This document shows positions 17,453 to 27,218 of a DNA stretch of 64,000 nucleotides, in pieces. Below the pieces are notes generated by a model. The model saw only the letters and a list, made by a program, of their open reading frames with translations, had not been told where the DNA came from and made no database searches. Within the stretch, counting starts at the first letter, position 1. Each line of letters opens with the position of its first letter. Origin of the DNA: Kozakia baliensis (GTDB taxonomy: Bacteria; Pseudomonadota; Alphaproteobacteria; Acetobacterales; Acetobacteraceae); the NCBI RefSeq assembly GCF_001787335.1, contig NZ_CP014674.1, positions 1,964,501 through 2,028,500 on the forward strand. Reading direction: 5' to 3'. The translations under genes were made by a program, and so were the position numbers.

Positions 17453-18289
17453 ATGCCATTCGTGACGACCCGCGACGGGACCAATCTGCATTACAAGGAC
17501 ATGGGGTCCGGTCGCCCTGTCGTGCTGATCCACGGTTGGCCGCTCACCGGCGATATGTGGGAATATCAAACTGTTGCACTGCTGGAAGCAGGCTATCGCG
17601 TCATCACCTACGACCGTCGTGGTTTCGGCCAGTCCAGTCATCCGCTTGAAGGCTACGATTACGATACGCTGACCCACGACCTCGCGACGTTGATTGATGA
17701 ACTTGATTTGGTCGACGCCACGCTGGTGGGCTTCTCCATGGACGGCGGCGAAGTCGCGCGCTATCTGTCCCTCTATGGCAGCGCGCGCCTCAAGAGCGTG
17801 GCGTTGATTTCCTCGGTCGTACCGGGCCTGTTGAGAACGCACGACAATCCGGACGGTATCGCGATCGATACGTTCGCTGAAATCAAAAGCCAGATCCGCA
17901 AGGACCGTTTCGAATTTCTGACAGAGTTCGCTAAGAAATTCTACGGTTTTGGTGTGCTCCACAAGCCAGTAAGCCAAGGCCTGCTGAATTGGAGCTTCAC
18001 GCTTGCGATCATGGCCAGTCCGATGGCCACACTGGATTGCGTCGATTCATGGGGCACAACGGATTTCCGTCCGGATCTTGCGGCGTTCAACGTGCCGACG
18101 CTGATCGTGCATGGCACGAGCGATGAGACGGTGCCGCACAAAGTGACCGCTAAACGCGTAGCGGAAGCGCTGCCGAATGCGCACTACATCGAATATGAAG
18201 GCGCGCCCCATGGCCTATTCGCCACGGCGCACGAACGCCTCAATCAGGATCTGCTGGCATTTTTGGAGAAATATCCAGCCGTCGCCTAA
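17453..18289 (+). CDS. Alpha/beta hydrolase (non-haem chloroperoxidase/arylesterase-like)
   Basis: A 278-residue alpha/beta hydrolase closest in pattern to cofactor-free haloperoxidases and aryl esterases: HGWPLTGDMWEYQ for the oxyanion region, a nucleophile elbow with S95, the acid in VHGTSDETVP, and the histidine in GAPHGLF. The elbow reads GFSMD where the family normally has GFSMG, a single-base change (GGC to GAC) at a position that normally needs a small residue. The gene converges with gor and overlaps it by four bases. The natural substrate is unknown. Confidence 0.85.
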   Translation: MPFVTTRDGTNLHYKDMGSGRPVVLIHGWPLTGDMWEYQTVALLEAGYRVITYDRRGFGQSSHPLEGYDYDTLTHDLATLIDELDLVDATLVGFSMDGGEVARYLSLYGSARLKSVALISSVVPGLLRTHDNPDGIAIDTFAEIKSQIRKDRFEFLTEFAKKFYGFGVLHKPVSQGLLNWSFTLAIMASPMATLDCVDSWGTTDFRPDLAAFNVPTLIVHGTSDETVPHKVTAKRVAEALPNAHYIEYEGAPHGLFATAHERLNQDLLAFLEKYPAVA

Positions 18290-19674
18290 TTTTGTTTCTC
18301 GACATGGCGTGTCGGAGTTCGCATCGTCACGAACTCCTCCGCCGTGGTCGGATGGATGCCGATCGTCCGGTCGAAATCTTGCTTGGATAGCTTGGCCGTA
18401 ACGGCAATCGCCAAACCTTGCATCAGTTCGGCTGCGGCATCGCCCATCATGTGTACGCCCAACACGATGTCGGTTCTGGCATCCACGATCAGCTTCATGA
18501 AAGTCTTGCGTGATCGGCCGCTGATCGTCTGACGCATAGGGCGGAACTGCGCCGTGTAGATAATCAGCGATGTTTTCCGGCGCGCCTCTTCTTCCGTCAG
18601 CCCGACCGTCGCCAAAGGCTCGGAGAAGAAAACAGCTTTCGGCGTGGTGGAGAAAGACCATTCGCGCTCGGATTTGGCGAAAAGCTTCTCCGCCAGCATG
18701 TGGCCTTCGGCAATGGCGACAGGCGTAAGATTGATCCGGTCCGTCACATCGCCGATGGCATAAATGCCAGGGATATTCGTGGCGGACTCGCGATCGACCG
18801 CTATGCGTCCATCCTCCACCCTCACTCCAGCAGCCTCAAGACCTAGAGACGCGATATTGGGCTTACGTCCGGTCGCGAAAAATACGCAGTCCGTTTCGAC
18901 GGTCTGCCCACTGTTCAGTTCGACATCCAATGCCCCGTCCGGACGACGGCGAACGCGTTGTGGCGATGTCGCGATATGAGAGCGGATACCGTAATCGGAG
19001 AAGGCATTGCCCAGATGCATCCGCAATTCTTCATCGAAACCGCGCAAGGGTAGAGGCTGGCGGTAAACCAGATCGACCTGCGAGCCTAATCCGGCGAAGA
19101 TGCCCGCAAATTCCACGCCGATATAACCGCTCCCGACGATACAGATCCGTTTGGGACGTTCTGGCAGATGGAACGCATCATCGGAGACGATGCCAAGCTC
19201 TGCGCCTTCGATAGGCAGCCGCTCCGGTGCAGAGCCGGTAGCGATAACGATGTTCTTGGCCGTGATGCGCTGCGGGGTCGCGTCCGTATCGAGCGGACCC
19301 GGACCGATCTCCACCGTATGTGCGTCGATGAACTTGGCGCGGCCGGTAAACAGGGAAACCCCCGTTTTCTCCAGCATTGAAACATAGACATGATTGAGCC
19401 GCTCGATCTCGCGATCCTTAGCGACGATCAGTTTTTTCCAATCATGCGCGCCAGCCTGCATCTCCCAACCATAAGCGCGCGCATCCGCCGCCATGTCGCC
19501 ATACTCGGCGGCATAGACCATCAGCTTTTTCGGCACGCAGCCAAGATTGACGCAGGTGCCGCCCCAATGGCGGCTTTCCGCGATACCGACCTTCGCCCCG
19601 TGCTGCGCGGCGATACGGGCGCAGCGAACGCCGCCGGAACCGGCGCCGATCACGAACAGGTCGAATTCTTGCAT
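18286..19674 (-). CDS. gor: Glutathione-disulfide reductase
   Basis: This FAD flavoenzyme reduces oxidised glutathione with NADPH. The 462-residue protein has the FAD motif VIGAGSGG, the redox-active disulfide GTCVNLGCVP (C41, C46), an NAD(P) motif IVGSGYIGVEF, and the C-terminal GIHPTTAEEF with the catalytic histidine. ATG at 19674 is preferred: GGAAAGAG lies eight bases upstream, whereas an upstream ATG at 19692 coincides with the fpr stop. It follows fpr, giving a small NADPH-linked redox pair. Confidence 0.95.
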   Translation of the reverse strand: MQEFDLFVIGAGSGGVRCARIAAQHGAKVGIAESRHWGGTCVNLGCVPKKLMVYAAEYGDMAADARAYGWEMQAGAHDWKKLIVAKDREIERLNHVYVSMLEKTGVSLFTGRAKFIDAHTVEIGPGPLDTDATPQRITAKNIVIATGSAPERLPIEGAELGIVSDDAFHLPERPKRICIVGSGYIGVEFAGIFAGLGSQVDLVYRQPLPLRGFDEELRMHLGNAFSDYGIRSHIATSPQRVRRRPDGALDVELNSGQTVETDCVFFATGRKPNIASLGLEAAGVRVEDGRIAVDRESATNIPGIYAIGDVTDRINLTPVAIAEGHMLAEKLFAKSEREWSFSTTPKAVFFSEPLATVGLTEEEARRKTSLIIYTAQFRPMRQTISGRSRKTFMKLIVDARTDIVLGVHMMGDAAAELMQGLAIAVTAKLSKQDFDRTIGIHPTTAEEFVTMRTPTRHVEKQN

Positions 19675-19691
19675 CGCGAAATCTCTTTCCA

Positions 19692-20576
19692 TCAGCGTTC
19701 GGCGAACGCTTTTTCCACTACGTAAGAGCCTTGATGGCTCATATTGCCTTCCTGGAAGCCCATGGAGACCAGGAGCTTTTCGGTATCGGCCAGCATTTCC
19801 GGTGAACCGCAGATCATCACGCGGTCATGCTCCGGGTCCAGCTTCGGCAGGCCCAGATCCTCGAAAATCTTGCCATTCTGGATCAAGGTGGTGATGCGAT
19901 CGGTCACCTCAAAGTCTTCACGCGTGACAGCCGGATAGTATTTCAACTGCTTGGCCACGTATTCACCCAGGAATTCATGCTTCGGCAGATCGTGGCGGAT
20001 ATGGTTCAGGTAAGCTAGTTCGCCGGAAACGCGCACGGTGTGGCTCAGCACCACGTTTTCGTAACGCTCATAGCATTCCGGATCTTCGATCAGGCTCATA
20101 AACGGCGCAAGACCCGTGCCGGTGGAGAGGAAATACAGATTGCGACCCGGCTTCAGGTTGTCGAGCAGCAGAGTGCCGACCGGCTTACGGCCAACCAGCA
20201 CGGTGTCTCCTACCTTGACGTGACGCAGGCGCGAGGTTAGCGGCCCGTCTTCCACGGCGATGGAGAGGAATTCCAGATGTTCCTCGTAATTGGCGGAGGC
20301 GATGGAATAGGCGCGCAACAACGGCTTTCCGTCCACTTCGATGCCGATCATGGTGAACTGACCATTCTCGAAACGCAGGCCTGGGTCACGTGTGCAGGTG
20401 AAACTGAACAGGCGGTCGGTCCAGTGATGAACGCTCAGAACTTCGCAAGCGTGCAGATGGCCGTATTCCTTGCTCGGCGGCGCAAGGCGAAATTGGCCGA
20501 CATGCCCTTCAAGCGGCACCAAACCGGAAATCGGATGGGAGATGGTCGGCATAGGAAGCGAAACAGGCGCGTTCAT
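19692..20576 (-). CDS. fpr: Ferredoxin-NADP reductase
   Basis: Fpr moves electrons between NADPH and ferredoxin or flavodoxin. The 294-residue protein shows the FAD-binding RAYSIAS, the NADPH-binding STGTGLAPFMS, CGSPEML, and the C-terminal GSYVVEKAF typical of bacterial Fpr. The N-terminal 30 residues are longer than in the E. coli type. ATG at 20576 has GAGAGA upstream. gor follows 17 bases after the stop. Confidence 0.93.
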   Translation of the reverse strand: MNAPVSLPMPTISHPISGLVPLEGHVGQFRLAPPSKEYGHLHACEVLSVHHWTDRLFSFTCTRDPGLRFENGQFTMIGIEVDGKPLLRAYSIASANYEEHLEFLSIAVEDGPLTSRLRHVKVGDTVLVGRKPVGTLLLDNLKPGRNLYFLSTGTGLAPFMSLIEDPECYERYENVVLSHTVRVSGELAYLNHIRHDLPKHEFLGEYVAKQLKYYPAVTREDFEVTDRITTLIQNGKIFEDLGLPKLDPEHDRVMICGSPEMLADTEKLLVSMGFQEGNMSHQGSYVVEKAFAER

Positions 20577-20691
20577 CGTATCTCTCTCATAGTGGATGGA
20601 CATGACGCGGCGGAAGTCGCGCCGAAAGCGGCGGGTTTTCTAAAACATCCTGACGTCTCATGAAAGCCCGCACACGATCGTATCAGCAACA

Positions 20692-22302
20692 TTACGACGA
20701 TTTTGGATGCGTTCTTGCAATAAACTGCACCACGTTATCGTGCATCTGATGAAGCGCGGGCGCATGGGCGTAAACCATATGGCCGGACTGATATTGTTTG
20801 ATTTCAATATTCTTCGCCAATTCACGCGGGATCGGCAAATGCCGCATTTCGTAGATACCCTCGAAATAGGGCGTCCCCAGATCGAAATACCCCTGATTGA
20901 GCATAATCTGCAGCGCGGGGTTCGCCTTCATGGCGGCGGCAAGATCCGGCAGGACGTTCGGCTCGCCACGCGCTTGGCCTTTTTGGTCGGGCTGCTTATG
21001 CAGGAAGGTCCAGCGATCGAGATTATGGAGGAAGATTTTATATTCCTCGTAGCCATCTCCGAAAGCGGGATCGCCGCCGAAATGAAGCGTGTTGCGGGCA
21101 TAGTCGTTGAACGCGGAGACGTAAGCCGCTTCCATGGCGGCAGATTGTGGATCGTAATCGGGGCGTTGGGAGAGCGGGTCCATGCTCGGGCCTGCGAAGC
21201 GGCTATCGAGGCGACCGGTATCGATACCGTCTCCGCCCAGAAGGGTTTTCTCGAATTCGCCGCCATTGACGCGCAAATTGGCGCGCTTGAGATAATCGAC
21301 AGGCAAGCCTGTGTAGAGATGAAGTTTCTCTGCAATGGCATCCAGCTTTTCATCTGAGATGGAGGTGCCTTCCTGAAGAGCCTCGGTATAGTCGGTCAAC
21401 GCGAAATGCTCCACTTCGCGCAGGAAGGATGTAAGGTTGGCGGATTCGTCGGGCAGTTTATGGTGATACCAAGCCGTGGCCGCGTAACTCGGCAGGGCCA
21501 GCACGTAAGGTTGGTCCATGCTCGGGTTGGTTTGAGGGCGGTCGATGCTGTTGGCATAGTCCAGAATTTGGGACAGTAGGATCACGCCGTTGAGGTCGAT
21601 GCCCTTCTTTTCCGCCAGCATATTGGCGATGATGGCCGAACGCGTGGTGCCATAGCTTTCCCCGAATAGATATTTCGGCGAATTGTAGCGGCCATGGCGC
21701 GCCAGGAATTGGGCAATGAAATTAGTGAAGGCTTCGGCATCCGGATCGGTGCCGTAGAACGCCTTTTCACGATCCTTACCCGTGATGCGCCCGAAGCCGG
21801 TGCCAGGAGCATCGATAAAGACGAGATCGGTCGAATCCAGCAGGGAATCGTCGTTATTGACGAGTTGATAAGGCGCGGCAGGGGTGTGGCTGTCATCCGT
21901 CGTCACCACGCGTTTCGGCCCGAACGCGCCCATATGCAGCCATAGCGTCGCGGAGCCGGGCCCACCGTTATAAACGAAGGTGATGGGGCGGTTTTCCGCC
22001 TTCGCGCCTTTTTTGAAATAGGCGACGTAGAAAATGGAGGCCGCAGCGTCCGGCGCTTTCGCATCTGGGTTGGCATCGTCCCAGGCGGCGGGATGGACGA
22101 TCAGCGTACCGCTTTCGGCGCGATAGGGAATGGCTTGCCCGTGGATCGTGACGGAACCTTCCGACATGACTTGCTGCGGCTTGGTGAAGAAAGCAGGCGG
22201 TTTGTCGTCTTTTTTCTCATCGGGAGCGGCCAATGCCGTGCCTACCGTCAAAATACCCAAACCTGCTGCAAGAGCGGCTTTGGACCATCGCCCATTCTTC
22301 AT
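20692..22302 (-). CDS. S10 family serine carboxypeptidase, exported
   Basis: A 536-residue protein with a Sec signal peptide cut near ALAAP. The S10 catalytic triad is visible: GESYGT with Ser216, the aspartate in GYFDLGTP, and the histidine in QSGHMVYAH; YNGGPGSA forms the oxyanion region. These enzymes remove C-terminal residues from peptides at acidic pH, and secreted S10 peptidases are frequent in acid-tolerant acetic acid bacteria. It is preceded by a divergent helicase gene and stands alone as a transcript. Confidence 0.93.
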   Translation of the reverse strand: MKNGRWSKAALAAGLGILTVGTALAAPDEKKDDKPPAFFTKPQQVMSEGSVTIHGQAIPYRAESGTLIVHPAAWDDANPDAKAPDAAASIFYVAYFKKGAKAENRPITFVYNGGPGSATLWLHMGAFGPKRVVTTDDSHTPAAPYQLVNNDDSLLDSTDLVFIDAPGTGFGRITGKDREKAFYGTDPDAEAFTNFIAQFLARHGRYNSPKYLFGESYGTTRSAIIANMLAEKKGIDLNGVILLSQILDYANSIDRPQTNPSMDQPYVLALPSYAATAWYHHKLPDESANLTSFLREVEHFALTDYTEALQEGTSISDEKLDAIAEKLHLYTGLPVDYLKRANLRVNGGEFEKTLLGGDGIDTGRLDSRFAGPSMDPLSQRPDYDPQSAAMEAAYVSAFNDYARNTLHFGGDPAFGDGYEEYKIFLHNLDRWTFLHKQPDQKGQARGEPNVLPDLAAAMKANPALQIMLNQGYFDLGTPYFEGIYEMRHLPIPRELAKNIEIKQYQSGHMVYAHAPALHQMHDNVVQFIARTHPKSS

Positions 22303-22406
22303 TTTTCGCCTCGGATTTCAATTCGATCGCAAATAGTTTCGCAGATTGCCGCCATCGGGCAAGAGGCCCATTGCGACAAGGCGCTTCGTGCCCCACAAAC
22401 GTCATT

Positions 22407-24848
22407 ATGGACCTAGCTGCTTCTCCCGCCGAACGCGCCCTTGCTCATGCCGCCGAGGAAACCGGCCTGACGCCGAGTTCGCGCGAATTGCCACGCCTGA
22501 CGCGCTTGGTGGCCCGCGCGCTGACGCCGGGCGCGGACACGATTTCCGCCTCGGAATATGAACGTCTCGTTTGCGACGTGCGCCGAAAGGAATGGGCCTC
22601 GCAACTGATGAACGCAACGCGGCGTGCGGGAGAACTGTGGATCGGTAAGGCCGACATGCTGGAAGCGGTCTCCCGTATGCACGACCCGCGCGCAACGCCG
22701 GAAGCGCTGCGCCGCCTGCTGGACGATGTGGTGGCCGAACGCCTGCGCGATTTGGGCGATACGCCGCGTGACGTACTGGAAGCCGTTCAGGCGGATTTGT
22801 CCGATGGCGGGCAATTCCTCTCCGGCGGTCAGGTGGACCGACTGGCGCAGACGATCGCACGCGCCTTCGGCATCGAAGATTTGGGCTTCGAGGAAGAATT
22901 GCTGGCCCAGGAGCGAGCCAAGCGAGACGAGGAAGCGCGGATCGAGGCGCGTGCCGAAGCGCGGCGGCGGCGTGAGAACGAACGCCTCAAGGCTTGGGAA
23001 GATAGCCTGGTTCCTTTCGCCAAGGTGCCGTCAATCCTGCATTGCAGCCCGCGCGAAGCACTGCGTTGGATTGCGGAAAACCGCCTCCCCGTCGCGCGGC
23101 GTACGCCGCAGCCGGACGGCACGGAGCTTTATGAGTTCGACCCGGCTGAACTTAAGGGTTTGCGTCATTCCCTTCCTGAATGGCGGCGCGCTTCCGGATT
23201 GCGGGAACGTGAAGCGGAGGGTGCCAATCTCGGCAACCGCAAGGTCGGCAATGCCGTGATTGCGCGCGTGGCAGCGCTGGATCGCTACGCCGCGCATTTC
23301 CGCACCGCGCGTTCCTTGAAGCGGCGCATCACGCTTGTGACGGGACCGACGAACTCCGGCAAATCCTATACCGCGTTGAATGCGCTGGCGGAGGCCGAAA
23401 GCGGATTGGCGCTCGCCCCATTGCGTTTGTTGGCGCATGAATTCCGTGAAGCTCTGCTTTTACGCGGAGTTCCCGCTTCGTTGGCCACGGGGGAAGAACG
23501 CATCACCATGCCCGGCGCGCGCCATCTCGCGGCCACGGTGGAGATGTGCCCGTTTCATAATCCGGTCGATGTGGCGATCATCGACGAAGCGCAGATGCTG
23601 GCCGACCCGGACCGCGGCGCGGCGTGGACGGCGGCGATCATGGGTGCGCCGGCGCGGCATCTTTTCATCCTTGGCGCGCCGGATTGCATTCCCCTGGTGC
23701 GGCGCATCGCCGAACTTTGTGACGACCCGCTCGATGAGATCAGCCTGGAGCGTAAAAGCCCGCTGCGTGCGGCTTCTACGAGTGTCAAGCTGCGCGAACT
23801 GGCGGCGGGCGATGCAGTGATTGCGTTCTCGCGCCGGGAAGTGCTGGATTTACGCGCTGAACTGCTCACGCTCGGCCGGCGCGTGGCGGTGGTGTATGGC
23901 GCGCTCAGCCCGGAAGTGCGGCGCGCCGAGGCCGCACGCTTCAATGACGGCGATGCGGAAATTCTGGTGGCGACGGATGCCATTGGCATGGGGCTGAACC
24001 TCTCGATCAAGCGCGTGGTGTTCAGTGCCCTGCGAAAGTTCGACGGCAAGCAAACGCGTGACCTGAACGTTCAGGAAATCAAGCAGATCGGCGGGCGCGC
24101 CGGGCGTTACGGCAAGCATGAGGATGGCGTGGTGGCCGTGCTCTCCGAGGCCGGAAGCCCCGCGCATATCCGGCGGATGCTGGCCGCACCGCCCGAGCCG
24201 ATTTTGGAATTGCGGCCTTTGGTGCAACCTGATTCCGATATCGTGCGGGCCGTGGCCGAGGAAATCGAGACGGACAGTCTTTATGGCGTGTTGTCGCGCA
24301 TCAAGCGCGCGGTGCTGCGCACGGATGACCCGAATTACCGTCTGGCCGATATGGATCAGGCTTTCGAAATCGCTTCCGCTTTGGAAGGTGTGGAGGGACT
24401 CGACCTGACTCAGCGCTGGACTTATGCGATGTGCCCGGTCGATGAGCGCGATAACGGCATTATCCGCCTGACGCATTGGGCCGCCGATCATGCGGCGGGG
24501 CGTCCGGTGCCGCCGCCCGGCACGGGCCGCTTGCCTCAACCCGTGCAAGCGGGACGCGAGGAATTGGAGCGTGCCGAGAAGCGACATAAGCGGTTGGTGG
24601 CGTGGCGTTGGCTTTCCCTGCGCTTCCCAGAGGCCTACCCGGCGCGCGATGCGGCGGAATCGAACAGCGCCATGCTCAATGATTGGATCGAAGCGGTCTT
24701 GCGGCAGCAAAGCCGCGTGCGCGAGCATCAGCGCCAGGAGCGCGGACCCCGACGCGGGCGTGGAGCGCCCACGCGGAGTGCATCGCCCCCGCCGCGCGGC
24801 AAGGCGGATTCCAAGCGCTCTAATTTCGGGAAAAAGCGACGTTCTTAG
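22407..24848 (+). CDS. SUV3-like DEAD/DExH-box RNA helicase
   Basis: An 813-residue protein. The helicase core resembles mitochondrial SUV3: Walker A GPTNSGKS (residues 313-320), DEAQ (393-396), a motif VI-like QIGGRAGRYG, and a SUV3 C-terminal region. The first 300 residues hold a helical, charged segment specific to the alphaproteobacterial branch, and the last 45 residues are Arg/Gly/Lys-rich, likely RNA-binding. SUV3 unwinds RNA for decay in mitochondria; the bacterial role is not settled. ATG at 22407 is chosen; the frame is open upstream into the divergent peptidase gene. Confidence 0.88.
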   Translation: MDLAASPAERALAHAAEETGLTPSSRELPRLTRLVARALTPGADTISASEYERLVCDVRRKEWASQLMNATRRAGELWIGKADMLEAVSRMHDPRATPEALRRLLDDVVAERLRDLGDTPRDVLEAVQADLSDGGQFLSGGQVDRLAQTIARAFGIEDLGFEEELLAQERAKRDEEARIEARAEARRRRENERLKAWEDSLVPFAKVPSILHCSPREALRWIAENRLPVARRTPQPDGTELYEFDPAELKGLRHSLPEWRRASGLREREAEGANLGNRKVGNAVIARVAALDRYAAHFRTARSLKRRITLVTGPTNSGKSYTALNALAEAESGLALAPLRLLAHEFREALLLRGVPASLATGEERITMPGARHLAATVEMCPFHNPVDVAIIDEAQMLADPDRGAAWTAAIMGAPARHLFILGAPDCIPLVRRIAELCDDPLDEISLERKSPLRAASTSVKLRELAAGDAVIAFSRREVLDLRAELLTLGRRVAVVYGALSPEVRRAEAARFNDGDAEILVATDAIGMGLNLSIKRVVFSALRKFDGKQTRDLNVQEIKQIGGRAGRYGKHEDGVVAVLSEAGSPAHIRRMLAAPPEPILELRPLVQPDSDIVRAVAEEIETDSLYGVLSRIKRAVLRTDDPNYRLADMDQAFEIASALEGVEGLDLTQRWTYAMCPVDERDNGIIRLTHWAADHAAGRPVPPPGTGRLPQPVQAGREELERAEKRHKRLVAWRWLSLRFPEAYPARDAAESNSAMLNDWIEAVLRQQSRVREHQRQERGPRRGRGAPTRSASPPPRGKADSKRSNFGKKRRS

Positions 24849-25121
24849 GGGAGAAAAACTTTTTTACGATTTTGAAGCAAAAAGTTCTTCCATTCTTCAT
24901 AAAGGTCGCGCTAGCTTTTCTTTGCGGCAACCGAATTAGCCTCACTTCCTCAGTATTCACTGAGGTGAAGGACAGTATAGTTCGGCCAACGCGAAATAGT
25001 GCGCATCTCGCGCCATGTGAAGAAGGAATACCGATATGCTATCTGGTTTTTCCGTAAGCACATTCCGTCGCAAACCTAGAAGCTTTAGCCGGGTTGCGCA
25101 TGTCACCCTCAATCACCGGGG

Positions 25122-25133
25122 GGTGGATCCACC
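25122..25133. repeat. Perfect 12-bp palindrome
   Basis: GGTGGATCCACC is self-complementary over all 12 bases and lies 20 bases from the large hairpin at 25152-25209, in the gap between the helicase and dld genes. The rest of 24849-25121 shows no gene or recognisable site. Confidence 0.5.
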
Positions 25134-25151
25134 GTAAAACCGTGAATTCAT

Positions 25152-25209
25152 AGCGGCTCTGTATGTTTGATCATTTGGGTTTTCCCCCAATGAGCATATC
25201 AGAGCCGCT
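25152..25209. repeat. Long bulged hairpin between helicase and dld
   Basis: AGCGGCTCTG (25152-25161) pairs with CAGAGCCGCT (25200-25209). The stem continues with TATG/CATA across a one-base bulge, and then an inner stem (TCATT/AATGA plus GGG/CCC) closes on a short loop. The element lies ten bases beyond the dld stop. It may be a terminator for converging transcripts, though the flanking T-run is weak, or a dispersed palindromic repeat. Confidence 0.6.
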
Positions 25210-25218
25210 CCCTCTTTC

Positions 25219-26958
25219 TTATACGCTTTCCGCGACCCATTTAGCGCGCTTCGTCGCCTTCCCGATCCCTGGATTGAAGCAATTGCAGGGGTCCAACGTG
25301 CGATAATGCTCCAACATTTCCTGTGGCGCTTCATAGAGATGGCCGACATTATGTTCGGCTGGATATCTCGCCCCGCGCTTGTCCAGCCCCGGCAACATGC
25401 TGTGTGCGACCGCCATCGCGTCGAAACCCTTCTTCACCACATAATCCTGGTGCATCACGTGGCAGAAGAAATGCCCGTAATAGAGTTTGACGATCAGCTT
25501 ATCTTCAATCTCTTGCGGTAATGTTTCGAACCATTCACGGTCGTTGCGTCTGAGTGCCACATCCAATGCGACGATATCTTCGGCCTCTTTCGGATGTATG
25601 GCGCGATAACGCACCGCCGCACCCGCCGCCGCGAAACGATGAAGAAAAGCCTTCGCACCCTCATCCGGCGTGCATTCGAAATAATCGCCCGAAGCTTGCG
25701 AAAAGAACTCCTTGAGATAATCGCCAATCGGGCCAGCCATTTCGGCGGAAACCTTGAGCATGAGATGGTGCTCGAAACGATCGCGATAGTCGCACATGCG
25801 CTGCGGTAATTGCTTGGGCAAAACTTTGCTGAGCGCTTGCATCACCACATCGCTGGTATTGTGAGGCAGAAAGCCGAAACGCTGCGTCAGAATATCGAAA
25901 CGCGATTTCATGGCGAAGAATTTCGGCAGGAAGCGCGTTCCCAAAAGACGGATAATCGCGAATGTGTCCTTGCCGTATTTCTCCGCAATATTGAATGCGT
26001 CTCGGTGGATATACTCACCCGCGATCGGCAGTTCTTCGAAGCTGGTCAGAATATGGCGGCGCAGTTCTTCCAATTCATCGGTCTTATTGGTGCCAATATA
26101 GAAAACCTTCGGATTTTTATGCGCCGGGAACGTATCGAGCCGAACGGCGAAAACCACGAGCTTTCCTGCGCAGCCCGCCGCTTCATACCAACGATTCGGA
26201 TCGGCATTGAAACGCGCGGGCGTATCGGCGTCCACATCCCGCACATGTTGCGCATAATTGCCGTCATGCCCGCGCCCGGCCTCCCAGTTGATGTCGCTTT
26301 CCGAGAACGAACCGTCTTCGAGTTTGTTCAGGATCGTTTCCGGGTCGTTGCCCAGTTGGATGCCAAGGTGATTAACGAGACGCAGTTGGCCATCCTGACC
26401 GATCTGCCCGAAAACGGCCATTTCCGTAAAGGCCGGACCGCGCTGAACCAGCGCACCACCCGAGTTATTGCTAACGCCGCCGAGAACGGACGCACCGATA
26501 CAGGAAGAACCGATAACGGAATGCGGCTCCCGTCCGATTTTGTTCAATTCGCCTTCAAGTTCATGCAGCGTCGCGCCCGGAAGGCAGACCACTTGCTTAC
26601 CGCCGCCGATCAGATGGATTTTATCCAGCCGTTGCGTGCTGATGAGGACGATATCGCGATCGTAATTATTGCCATCCGGCGTAGAGCCGCCGGTAAGTCC
26701 GGTATTGGCGGCCTGCATGATGACGATCTTCCCCGCCTTGGCGCAGGTCTGGGTCACACGCCATAGCTCGATCAACGATCCCGGTCTGACCACTGCCAAC
26801 ACATTACCCATACCGAACCGGTAGCCACGCCGGAAGCGATACGTCGCGCTCGGTTTGGTGAGAACATGATTTTTGCCGGAAATATCACGTAATCGCGCAA
26901 TAAATGCGCCGTTACCGGGATAGTTTTCCTGAGACAGACCAGACGCTTGAGCCGACAT
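25219..26958 (-). CDS. dld: Quinone-dependent D-lactate dehydrogenase
   Basis: A 579-residue membrane-associated FAD enzyme that oxidises D-lactate to pyruvate and passes electrons to ubiquinone. Length and sequence match E. coli Dld (571 residues): an FAD-binding PCMH domain with NTGLTGGSTPDGN and SSCIGASVLGGVSNNSGGALVQRGP, then a large cap/membrane-binding part and a C-terminal HNVGHLY. The gene is alone, with about 260 bases of upstream non-coding DNA. Electrons could reach the bd oxidase at 3866-6311. D-lactate can come from GloB. Confidence 0.96.
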   Translation of the reverse strand: MSAQASGLSQENYPGNGAFIARLRDISGKNHVLTKPSATYRFRRGYRFGMGNVLAVVRPGSLIELWRVTQTCAKAGKIVIMQAANTGLTGGSTPDGNNYDRDIVLISTQRLDKIHLIGGGKQVVCLPGATLHELEGELNKIGREPHSVIGSSCIGASVLGGVSNNSGGALVQRGPAFTEMAVFGQIGQDGQLRLVNHLGIQLGNDPETILNKLEDGSFSESDINWEAGRGHDGNYAQHVRDVDADTPARFNADPNRWYEAAGCAGKLVVFAVRLDTFPAHKNPKVFYIGTNKTDELEELRRHILTSFEELPIAGEYIHRDAFNIAEKYGKDTFAIIRLLGTRFLPKFFAMKSRFDILTQRFGFLPHNTSDVVMQALSKVLPKQLPQRMCDYRDRFEHHLMLKVSAEMAGPIGDYLKEFFSQASGDYFECTPDEGAKAFLHRFAAAGAAVRYRAIHPKEAEDIVALDVALRRNDREWFETLPQEIEDKLIVKLYYGHFFCHVMHQDYVVKKGFDAMAVAHSMLPGLDKRGARYPAEHNVGHLYEAPQEMLEHYRTLDPCNCFNPGIGKATKRAKWVAESV

Positions 26959-27179
26959 CTTCGTAAAGGCTCCCTTTCATTACATCGTGCTCTCTATCTA
27001 AAGTAACCAAGGCGCAAAGTCCTTGTTCGATATCAATCCTGCACGGGATTGTGTTGTGATATAACTTTAGGAAGCGCTTTCCATATCTTCTGCGAATACC
27101 ATCGGGAGTAGTTTCTTTTGCGAAACTCACTTCAAAGCACCGCATTTTCCCTAATAATGGCATGACCAATATCGTTCCT

Positions 27180-27209
27180 CCTCGGATGGTGCCGGCGCTC
27201 CATCCGAGG
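27180..27209 (-). terminator. Hairpin after serS
   Basis: CCTCGGATGG and CCATCCGAGG form a perfect 10-bp stem with a ten-base loop, starting ten bases after the serS stop. No T-run follows on the minus strand, so it is either a weak intrinsic terminator or a 3'-end protecting hairpin. The rest of 26959-27179 shows no further gene. Confidence 0.5.
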
Positions 27210-27218
27210 GGCAGAGAT

